Part shown: one piece after another, positions 55,256-64,000 of the stretch | Layout: each line of letters begins with the position of its first letter | Position numbering within the stretch: the first letter of the stretch is position 1 | From: Chloranthus sessilifolius | Lineage: Eukaryota; Streptophyta; Magnoliopsida; Chloranthales; Chloranthaceae | Assembly: GCA_021018995.1 (NCBI GenBank) | Contig: CM037588.1 | Span: 81,379,765 to 81,443,764, forward strand | DNA length: 64,000 nt | Reading direction: 5' to 3' | Notes under the pieces: generated by a model | The model's input: only the letters and a program-made list of their open reading frames with translations | Told to the model about the DNA's origin: nothing | The model's database searches: none | Translations under genes and position numbers: made by a program

Positions 55256-57794
55256 TGCTAAGACCTGAAAAGTACCACTTTTCACCCCTTAACTTAACCT
55301 TTGATTAGACCCTTAGCCACCTAATAAGTTCTTGTTAAGTGTTTTGTGTAGGTAATAATCAGCAGTGAAATAAGGCCAGGAATCCTGTTAAGGAGCCTGC
55401 TTTGGCACCAGATATCTCTCAGAAGAATGAACTCTGAATCAAGACCTGAAATGAGCCTTGCGCAGCTGACCCAAGCTTTAGAGGATTCAGGAGAAATATG
55501 CCTCGCGCAGTTCAACTGAGCTTCCCAAGACTTTACTGCAACCTCTCGCACAGATGAGTGACTGAAGAGCTTCAGAAACTCAAACTCACACAGCTCTCGC
55601 GAAGCTCAAGAGTAGAACACATCGCACAGTGTCGCATAGTTCAAAGGAGACCTCTCTCAATCTCAAGCAGTTCGCTCAGAATGGCTGAGGAGAGAGAGAT
55701 TTAGAGGATTCCTCGCGCAGTCGCCGTTGGATGCAATTATCAGAAGAAGAACGCCTCGCGTAGTTCTCGCGCCATTTAAGAAAGAAACATCCTGGCGAAG
55801 GCAAAGCCAACCTTGCGAAGATCAGAACTCAGTAGAGCCTCGCGAGGTAACTCGCGAAGTCCAGTAAAGAGAAGTGCTCACGAAGTTCTCGCACTGCTCA
55901 AATTCACTCTCGCGAAGATCAGCCCAGCGAAGATCGAGCGACCTCGCGACTGCTTGAATTTCAACCCTGCGACACTTGAGACTGTGTTTTCTATTCAATC
56001 TCGGGAAGCCCAATCCAGCGAGAGCGCAATTCTCTACCGCGCGACTACCTAAAGAACAAACCAAGGCAACCTCGCGACGGCTGAAGCCTCAGTGTCAAAT
56101 CATCTTAGCGAAGAGGAAAGAGCTACCACGCGGCAAGTCTGGGAAACAACAGCTACCTAGCGAAGCTCTGACCCTAAACTTCCATCTCTTCAGCAGAGGA
56201 CCTTCTGGGTATTTCCAGCGATTAGGGCATGCACTCTCATGCTCAAATCTCCATGCACGCACCCCGAGGCATCCAAGGATCATTATTAGGCCACGTGGCA
56301 TCATTAAAATTAGGGTTTCCTAACCCTAGTGTGCCGCCACCCCACTGCAATATAAACCCATACCTAGCTTAGGTTTAGGTATCTGGGAACCCATCTCAGA
56401 TCATTTTTTCTTTTCTCTTTCTTTTTAGCAGTAAGTAATTTTCATTTTCTTTCCTTCTCTCCATAGTCCAGCACTTGCTGGCTATGCCTTTGTATGCGTT
56501 TTTGAATTAGATCAATGGAAGTTTTATAATAGGATTTGTACTTTGTGGGATTGGTGTTTATGTGTGAGATGCACTGTGCAAGGTTGCTGCCTTGTGATCC
56601 GCCATTGCTTTGGCTGTGTTTCAAAGTAATGGAGGAATAATTCTAAGGGCCATTCAGATCCAAGTGACCTATGTGTCTAGGTTATCATGGTGCTACAGCC
56701 TTAGCCCCACCACAGGACCCACTAGATCTGAAATCCCCATGGGAGCTTGAGCTGGTAGCCTTGTGAGCATGGTGGTAGCAGCGATATTCTTGTTTTGTTT
56801 TGGGCTCCGTGAGGAGGATAACCTCTGGGATAGTCTGTGACCATTTAAGTGGACAGATTATAGCCTTAAGGTGATTCTAATCCACCAATCCAAGATGGAT
56901 CCTTCTTCTTTACACCTGAGCTTGTAGAAGTCTGGTGAGAGATTGTGCAGAGGTAGACTCCCCTATATTTGTTTAGATCAACCATCAGATGTTGGATCTG
57001 ATGTGGTTATAGAGATTGTAGGCTGGTGACTGGACCATTATAGCCTCGCTCAAGCAATGAACAGCTAGATCGAAGGTTGTACTCAATCTCTTGCTGGTTC
57101 TATGTGTCTGGGCTATCATGGCCCTACAGCCTTAGCCCCACATATAGAACTTTAGAGGTTGAGGTGCCCTATGGATTCTTCAGCTGGTAGCCTGGATGAA
57201 ATAGTGCCTGCAATGATTTACTTGTTATGTTTTGACCCATCCCTGGATAGTGGCTCCCCTATGGGATAATCTGTGACCATTTAAGTGGACAGGTTATAGC
57301 CTTAAGGTTGGAATGATGGTAGAATGATGGGTTGGATCCTTTCTCCTCAGTGGTGATAATGTAGCCTCTGGACAGGATTTCTATAACATCAGATCTGAAT
57401 CTGAGTTACAAAACTTCTCTGACCTTGGCTCAATAATGTACTTCTCACCCTTTTTATACTTATTTTCCACACTCCATCCATCCTCTCAACCCTTTCTGTA
57501 GTTTAGATATTAAAATACTTAGAATAAGTGACCTTCAACTCCCCTCCTTCTAGGACTGCCAGATCTGTAGACAGATCTGGAGGGACTACTAGAGATGGTT
57601 CCCTAGGAACTCTAGATCACCTTTCCCTGTGGGACAAACCCTTACTTATCAAAACTTGCTACAAAGGACCCTGTATCTTGCAGGTCTAGGACTTCTGAGT
57701 TGTGCTGGATTCACCCCCTGTTTTACTCTGTCTTTGATTTTTAAATAACTTTTACCACCGACCAATAATGTAAGCACACCAGAAGTCATCAACA
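55256..57794 (+). repeat. 3' LTR of element C
   Basis: It is the direct repeat of 37373-39865, starting TGCTAAGACCTGAAAAGTAC and ending CATCAACA before the AAGTC duplication. Confidence 0.92.
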
Positions 57795-57799
57795 AAGTC

Positions 57800-59886
57800 T
57801 CAATTTCCTAAATCTAGGATCTAATTAAACAAATTCTAGAAATTCATGCAACGAAACATTGAGAATCGAATGCATGAAGGGCTTGGAAGCCAGGTTCTCC
57901 GATTTTCGAGGTTTCAAAACATTGCATGTGCAATCAAAGTAGGATAGAGACTAGAATTTAGCTTGATAATATAAATTTAGGTTTGATTACATATGTGGGA
58001 TGAGGGTTATGCAAGAAAAATCGAATTTACAGAATTAGAGGAAGAAACAAATCAGCATGCGAGCTTATCAGGCTCGTTGCGGTGACCCTAAGTATCACCG
58101 ACACGAGAAGTGTGTTGAAGACCTCATCGCCGCGAGTGCCACATGGTTTTACAGGCCATTTTGGCTTTGTGAAACCTCTCCGCGGTGAGACAGTGAGTGT
58201 CACATGGCACCTGCACACCTCGCTGCGATGACATTGTAGCTCGGCGCAGCGAGGTGCCCTGTTCTTGTGAGATTGGGTATTTGTCGTTGAATGCCAAACG
58301 AGACCATGTTTAATGACAAATATGATTTGTTAAAACTTAGGGTATGTGCCATATGTGAACTAGGGTAAATTCAAGGAACCTTTTAGAAGGATTTCGCTTC
58401 AATTCGAGCCATTTGTTCGCAAGTGTCAACTTTACGGTAGGGAAGAATACCTTTGCTTGATTATATGTTTCTCTAATTCATGCCACTGATGCGACTATTA
58501 AATGCAACATATATTTTCTCGCAATGTTATGTATGAAATCTTGAAATGCTTTGAATATAATGATTTGGTTCTCGTACATGAATTGCATGATTTTCGTACT
58601 TCGTACCTTAACGTGTCATTGTACTTGATTCAAAAAGTTTCAATACCTTGAGTCCATATTTGTATGTGTTATCCGCTCCATGTGTATGTCTTAAGTCTCT
58701 GTTGATTGTTAAGATTTGACTAAAGTGACCCTCTTAACTTACCTCAGGGGCTTGGCGATTTGACTTAAGTGGCCCTATTAACTTAGCTCAGGGGCTTGAA
58801 AATCTGGCTCAAGTGACCATGTTAACTTAGCTCAGGGGCTTGGCTATCTGACTCAAGTGACCCCGTTAACTTAGTTCAGGGGCTTGACAATCTCGCTCAA
58901 GTTACCCTATTAACTTAGCTTAGGGGCTTGGCGATCTGATTCCTTGTTAACATAGCTTAGGGGCTTGACAATCTAACCCAAGTGACCCTGTTAACATAGC
59001 TCAAGGGCTTGGCGTTTTGGCATAAGTGACCCTGTTAATGTAGCTCAGGGGCTTGGCTTTTCGTTACCATTCTGGATTTCTTGTTATATGTACTCTTGAT
59101 TTGTTCCACTGTTGTTGTATCAATTCTTGTTTCGATGTGCTTGACTTGATATGCATGGTTTTTAATAAGTTATCCACATTCATGACACAATATGCTTTTC
59201 ACATTATAGTTTAACTGTTATGTATAGAAAATCTGTTGTATTTTTGAGAATGGATTAATTTGCATGTGTTTACTATGCGTCAAGATCATGAATAAGATTG
59301 ATAAGATGTAATTTAGCACTATAATTCTCCCAATTGAGCTTGGACTGTAGCTCATCCCTTCACTCTACGTTTCAGCTGCAGGTGTAGCTCCTGAGAGGGA
59401 TCCTTAGCAAGAAGAGGATCCAGACTATAATCCAGAAGAGAAGAAAGAGCCACCAGACAAGTTCTTCCCTTAGCTACTATTTGGATCCCGGCAGAGTGTG
59501 GATTATATTGTTTTGGATAGTTGGTATAGTACGCTGTAGAACTTGAATTCAATCTTTGTCTAGTTTTGGTCCACTGTTTAGGTGATGGTCGGTCTTCACC
59601 GGTGGATTGTATAGTTTTGTTAAGTGTATAGATGGATATCTTTTTGGGTTTACGTTGCCATTTTGCTTATAGTTGTAGCATTGTTTCCATTTTGCGCACT
59701 TTAATTCCGTACGTTATTAAACTTACCAATGATTGATGACCCGATCCTTCTAATTATCAATTTCAGGAAAGTTCAAGCTATCACGATGTGAATGTAGCAC
59801 TTCGATATCAAATTGACTCTATATTTCACATCGGGTGTGTGATCTAATGGCACAGGTATTGTGGTAAGAAAATCCAGGCTGTCATA
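57800..59886 (+). repeat. 5' LTR of right Tekay element, second part
   Basis: This is the remainder of the LTR interrupted by element C. It includes the 44-bp tandem array and ends CTGTCATA just before the primer site. Total LTR length without C is about 2.95 kb. Confidence 0.8.
58713..59057 (+). repeat. 44-bp tandem array in right Tekay LTR (eight units)
   Basis: Eight units, seven of 44 bp and one of 37, are built on CAAGTGACCCTGTTAACTTA and GCTCAGGGGCTTGGC. They run head to tail with scattered substitutions. Confidence 0.92.
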
Positions 59887-59888
59887 GG

Positions 59889-59900
59889 TGGTATCAAAGC
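59889..59900 (+). other. Primer-binding site of right Tekay element
   Basis: TGGTATCAAAGC lies 2 bases after the LTR end. This is the initiator Met-tRNA type (usual TGGTATCAGAGC). Confidence 0.8.
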
Positions 59901-60032
59901 AAGGTTGTACGTCTCATGGGAGACTGAAGCTATGGCTTAAGATCAAGGCAATGACATAGATTTCCATCGTACTATAGGCTAGACATTCATGATTGCCTGG
60001 ATTAAGCTTTTGCTTGATTATGACAGGTCAAC

Positions 60033-61250
60033 ATGCCACCAAGAAGAGGGAGGCCAAGGACCGCGAACTCTAGAGAAACCACGAATGGTGGAGGATTGGC
60101 CTCTGGATCAAAGGCGATCCCTATAGGCAACGACAATCATGCATCTGGAGTGGGGAACAACATTGGAAATGTTCCTAGTGGCGAGAATAACCAACAGTTT
60201 CTAGAGACCATGGTGAATACCATGGCCATACTTGCGGAAAGACGTCAACCAACCGGTTTCCAAGAGTTTAGGAGAATGAGACCTCCTACCTTCTATGGGC
60301 AGACCGATCCTATGGAAGCAGAGAAGTGGTTAAACCAGATTGAAAAAGTCCTTCAAAGAGTTAGATGCACGGAGGAAGAGAAGGTGAGTTGGGCCTCGTT
60401 CCAACTAGAGGGTGAAGCGAATCCGTGGTGGAAGTCCGTTGAAAGAACCCGAGCACCAGGGATACCCTGGACCTGGGCCGAATTTACTGAGGTCTTTAAT
60501 GAGAAATACTTCCCAACACTGGAGTGATGTCAAATGGAGATCCAGTTTACAAATATGGTGCAAGGATAAATGAGTGTACGTGAATACGAGTATGAGTTCA
60601 CTCGGCTATCGCGGTTCGCACTGTTGCTAGTGGCAACCGAACTCATGAAAGCTCAAAAATTTGAAGATGGTTTGAAGCCAGTCATCAGAGAGCGAATTTT
60701 ACTATTTGAATCAACCACATATGCTCAAGTTATGCGAGTAGCCCTCATCGCAGAGAGAGAGATGTTGATAACATATTTAAAAGTAGAGATGAACATGCAA
60801 GTAGAAAAAGTTAGATGCATAAGCAAGGGCCAAAGCAGGCCAGCAAGAGGCCGAGATATTTGATGCCGCCACCCTCATAACCCACTCCTGTGGCACCGAA
60901 GAGGTCATTTGATCTGGCAGCCTTTCCACCTTTACCTCCAAGACCTCCAAGGCCTTTTAATGCATCAAACCCATAAACCATAGGTGTATCAAGAGCACAA
61001 TCAACAGCTTCTCGTACTGCCTCCTCTACAGCAATTGATGTACGTTCAAAGTGTGGAAAATCACATAAGACTGAGGAGTTCCATAAGACTACGAGAGCAT
61101 ATTTTAGATGTTAGAAGATGGGGCACCGAATCAGAGAATGCCCCGAAATGAAGGAGGGCACGGCCACGAAAAAACCATCCTTGAGTTCCACACGGCCTAC
61201 GATGAAAGGTCGAGCATATGCAGTTTCGGCATAAGATGCCCAAGCCAAAA
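60033..61250 (+). pseudogene. gag of right Tekay element (fossil)
   Basis: It starts MPPRRGRPRTANSRE, the usual Tekay gag beginning. Capsid motifs are FQEFRRMRPPTFYGQTDPME, AEKWLNQIEKVLQRVRC, SWASFQLEGEANPWWKSVER and FTEVFNEKYFP, then YEYEFTRLSRFALLL. A degenerate zinc knuckle (KMGHRIRECP) lies near 61110-61150. Gag forms the particle. Several breaks are present. Confidence 0.85.
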
Positions 61251-61484
61251 ATGAATTGATTCAAGGTATAAATTCCTTTAGAATAGTCAATTTAATTTCT
61301 TCATATTTTAAATGAAGAAGGTGCATTGAATGAAATAGTTTTTGACATTCCACTACTTGTTAATTATAGGACATTTTGAATGCTCATCGCTTAATTCCTT
61401 ACTTTGTATGCATGAAACCTAGGTACCATACACATGTACATGAAGAGTGATACCACTATGGATATTTGCTCTCACGAGGCATGA

Positions 61485-61850
61485 GTGTTGATAGACTCAA
61501 GGTCTACCAACTCCTTTGTAACAACTCAAGTCGTGGTGGAACTGAGCATCGAGCCTGGACCCTTTGAATTTATCTTGTCACTGTCAGTTCCGACTGAGAA
61601 TTCTATGAGAATGGATATCATGTGCCGATCAGTTGTCATCGTCATTGAAGAACATGAGACAAGGGCTGATCTGATCTTAATAGATATGCAAGGATTCAAT
61701 GTAATCCTTGGCATGGATTGGTTAACCACACACCACACAAATGTCGATTGTCTTCGAAAAATTGTCACATTTCGCCCAGCGAGGGGGAAATCATTCAAGT
61801 TCTATAGTACCCAATCAAAGGTCGCTCGATTTTTGCCATTCCAGTAAAAA
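61485..61850 (+). pseudogene. Aspartic protease of right Tekay element (fossil)
   Basis: The reading has MLIDSRSTNSFV at the active-site position, then ADLILIDMQGFNVILGMDWL and NVDCLRKIVTFR. These are the '.MDGFDVILGMDWL' and 'DC....V.F' motifs that close the chromovirus protease. Confidence 0.8.
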
Positions 61851-61861
61851 AACTACTACAC

Positions 61862-62810
61862 ATGGGATGCGATGGGTATCTAGCCATCTTACAAGAGGGG
61901 ACGGAAGAAAAGGTCAATCTTGTCGATATTCCTATCGTATGTGACTTCCCAGATGTATTTCCGAAAGAATTGCCTGGTTTGACGCCAGACAGAAAGGTCG
62001 AGTTCGCCATAGACTTAGCTCTAGTCACAAAACCGGTGTCAAAAGCTCCATATCGTATGGCACCAGCTGAGTTAAAAGAACTCAAGGAGCAGCTACAAGA
62101 ACTTCTCAAAGACCGAGTGTCTCACCGGGGGCACCTGTACTTTTTATCAAGAAGGACGGTTCTATGAGTCTTTGCATTGATTATAGACAGTTGAATAAGT
62201 TGATGATAAAGAACCGATATCCACTCCCAAGGATTGATGATCTTTTTGACCAATAACAAGGGGCAAGATTCTTCTCTAAGATAGACTTAAGATCAGGGTA
62301 CCTTCAAATGAAGGTAAAAGCTAAAGACATCCCAAAGACAGCCCCATTATGAGTTTGTCGTGATTCCATTTCGGCTAACCAATGCACCCTTATCTTTTAT
62401 GGACCTTATGAATCGGGTGTTCAAGCCTTATTTTGACAAATGTGTGGTGGTCTTTATTGATGATATCCTCATCTATTCAAAGAAAAAAGAAGATCATGAG
62501 CAACACTTACGTCTAGCACTTCAGATGCTTCGAGACCGCCAATTGTACGCAAAGCTTAACAAGTGCAAATTTTAATTGAACCAAGTGAGCTTTCTGGGGC
62601 ATATCATCTCATAAGCCGGTATCATAGTAGATCCAGCTAAGATAGAAGCTGTGTTGAAGTGGGAAAAACTAAGAACAGTGATCGAGATAAGAAGTTTTCT
62701 AGGACTAGCCGGATACTACAGATGGTTTGCCGAAGGATTTTCAAAGATTGCTGGGCCACTCACACCACTCACTTGAAAGAATGCCAAATTTGAGTGGACC
62801 GAGTCATGTG
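61862..62810 (+). pseudogene. Reverse transcriptase of right Tekay element (fossil)
   Basis: Motifs are DFPDVFPKELPGLTPDRKVE and [20 protein letters not shown] (the standard RT entry), then [34 protein letters not shown] and [20 protein letters not shown], with the catalytic FIDD. The tail resembles [20 protein letters not shown]. The following RNase H is not clearly recognisable. Many breaks. Confidence 0.85.
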
Positions 62811-62839
62811 AATAAAGCTTTTAAGAGCTCGAAAGAAGA

Positions 62840-63740
62840 TTTATACCTGAAGGAGATTGTCAGATTACACAGTATACATGCTACCATCGTGTCAGATAGA
62901 GACCTGTGTATCCATCACAGTTCTGACAACGCTTCCAAGAAGGGATGGGTTCAAAAATAGAATTTAGCTCTGCATTTTACCCCCAGACCGCAGACAAACC
63001 GAAAGTGTGAATCAGGCGATTGAAGACATGTTAAGGGCCTGTATGCTAGACTTTCAAGGATCATGGAATAAACACTTACCCTTGATCTAATTTGCATACA
63101 ACAACAGCTGCCAGGTAAGCATTGAAATCGCTCCTTTTGAAGCACTGCATGGCCACCAATGTAAATCCCCGATCAATTGGGAGGAAGTTGGAGAACAGGT
63201 ACTGTTGGGCCCATAATTAATTGAAAGCACGAATGAGATTGTCCGTATCATTCGTGAATGGTTGAAAGGCACTCAAAGCCAATAGAAAAATTATGCCGAT
63301 CTCAAGAGGACAAGCATCGAGTTTCAGGTAAAGTTGAGCCAATTATTGTTCTTTAGTTTCAACTGACTGTGCATCATCCTAACAATCACATTTTTGTCAG
63401 ATTGGAGATCATGTGTTCATCAAGATCTCACCGACTAAGGGCATGATGTGAATCGGGAGACGTGGAAAGTTAACTCCATGCTACATTGGATCACCTTACC
63501 TCCGCAACTGTCCAATGTGCACAACATATTCCACGTATCGATGTTCCTGAAATACATAAGAGATCTGATGCACATATTGGAGTACCAACTGATAGAAGTC
63601 CAAGAGGACTTAATACTGATCGAAGAATCGATGCGGATAATTGGATCGCCTAGTTCAATGGTGCAATCACTCCACCACTGAAGTGACGTGGGAACGTGAA
63701 GCCGAAATCCATGACCAATACCCACTTATGCTCGATTAAG
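62840..63740 (+). pseudogene. Integrase with chromodomain-like end, right Tekay element (fossil)
   Basis: Pieces read YLKEIVRLHSIHATIVSDRD (core with a catalytic D), VNQAIEDMLRACMLDFQGSW (after the catalytic E region) and IGDHVFIKISPTKGMM. A final segment with LSNVHNIFHVSMFLKYI and then EVTWEREAEIHDQYPLML follows, the last resembling the end of a chromodomain. Chromodomains target these integrases to heterochromatin. Only parts of the domain are preserved. Confidence 0.75.
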
Positions 63741-63798
63741 GTCAATCACTTTTACGGGTACCATTATGCTATTGATTGATCACGTTGTAAGGAAAATG

Positions 63799-64000
63799 TG
63801 TAACACTCAAATGTTAACGATGTTATACTATCGATGTACACAGCCAATGGTAGGTACACAACAAATTGGGGAAACTAAAATGATGATACGTGATAGAATG
63901 GCGACGTTCAAAGTTTTAAACCAAACAGCTAGCACAGTAGCCTGGTGAGAATGCCGATCACTGAGGGATCCAGTGATTGGTAATTAATTTTGTTAGTAGC
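63799..64000 (+). repeat. Possible start of the 3' LTR of right Tekay element
   Basis: TGTAACACTCAAATG at 63799 follows a purine-rich AAGGAAAA after the end of pol and resembles the 5' LTR start TGTAGCACCCTAG. Similarity fades quickly, so the call is weak. Confidence 0.3.

Larger units (their letters stand above)
37373..57794 (+). mobile_element. Element C: Athila-type Ty3/gypsy retrotransposon (fossil), host to element D
   Basis: LTRs at 37373-39865 and 55256-57794 are flanked by a perfect AAGTC duplication (37368-37372 and 57795-57799). The interior has an Athila-type primer site, gag, protease, RT, RNase H and integrase in order, then a 2.5-kb 3' region without a recognised env-like gene. 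D is inserted in integrase. Apart from D there are only a handful of breaks, and the first 200 bases of the two LTRs differ at about four positions by eye, so C is young. It is the likely autonomous relative of A. Confidence 0.92.
36506..64000 (+). mobile_element. Right Tekay/Del-type chromovirus (fossil), host to elements C and D
   Basis: The LTR starts TGTAGCACCCTAG at 36506 and, after the 20.4-kb insertion of C, resumes at 57800 and ends near 59886. Beyond it lie a Met-tRNA primer site, gag, protease, reverse transcriptase and integrase with a chromodomain-like end, all on the plus strand. A possible 3' LTR starts near 63799. The coding region is decayed with many breaks. Motif order (protease-RT-integrase-chromodomain) identifies a chromovirus. 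It is older than C, which sits in its LTR. Confidence 0.85.

Noticed and set aside
58713-59057. Tandem array considered as a CRISPR array
   Set aside because: Units are contiguous 44-bp repeats without unique spacers, inside a plant LTR.

Overview
The window is plant nuclear DNA (an angiosperm; species not identifiable from the sequence). It is almost entirely LTR retrotransposons, with a few scraps of host genes between them. The host scraps show plant gene structure: a polygalacturonase-like fragment with an intron acceptor, and an ADP-ribosylation-factor exon with a TATA box, leader and splice sites. All long coding stretches belong to Ty3/gypsy elements of three plant lineages: Tekay/Del-type chromoviruses, Tat/Ogre-type, and Athila-type. 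No rRNA, tRNA or CRISPR was seen.

Layout. 1-3328: the 5' end of a minus-strand Tekay-type element (LTR 687-3328, Met-tRNA primer site, gag zinc-knuckle remnant). 3330-6930: remains of older DNA, namely a polygalacturonase-like fragment, a probable solo LTR (3717-5117), the 5' part of an ARF gene on the minus strand (exon 5915-6038, TATA near 6557) and a LINE-type RNase H fragment. 6982-34626: one very large minus-strand Tat/Ogre-type element flanked by the perfect 5-bp target duplication AGTGG. Inside it sits a complete 9.8-kb gag-only element, here called A (8375-18156). 34632-36505: AT-rich DNA with a CACTA-type MITE and a remnant of an Athila-type 3' region. 36506 to the window end: a plus-strand Tekay-type element. 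Its 5' LTR was split by an Athila-type element, here called C (37373-57794, target duplication AAGTC). The integrase region of C was in turn split by a 6.8-kb non-coding LARD-like element, here called D (45024-51844, target duplication CCACT). The right side is therefore four insertions deep.

Most noteworthy. The Tat element is about 17.9 kb after subtracting A. Between pol and its 3' LTR it carries two gene-like units on the opposite (plus) strand. The first, 20228-22686, has plant-mobile-domain-like blocks separated by apparent introns. The second, 23395-24634, ends in a helical charged segment. Each unit is preceded by three copies of a near-perfect 25-bp palindrome spaced about 47-50 bp, followed by a TTTAAA/TTAAATAA box. 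The same palindrome recurs in the element's 5' LTR (U3) and at its leader/gag junction, about 14 copies in all. This suggests a shared regulatory element for the sense and antisense transcription units.

Second, the Athila-type elements A, C and D each carry two 'hairpin + GTTTGGGG' modules. One is at the 3' LTR boundary (the normal polypurine tract) and one lies 0.8-1.7 kb inside. The Athila remnant near 36300 keeps the internal module. A (gag only) and D (no coding) share 3' regions with the pol-bearing C, which fits mobilisation in trans. All retroelements are treated as fossils. C looks the youngest and most complete, with a handful of breaks; the Tat and Tekay copies are more decayed.
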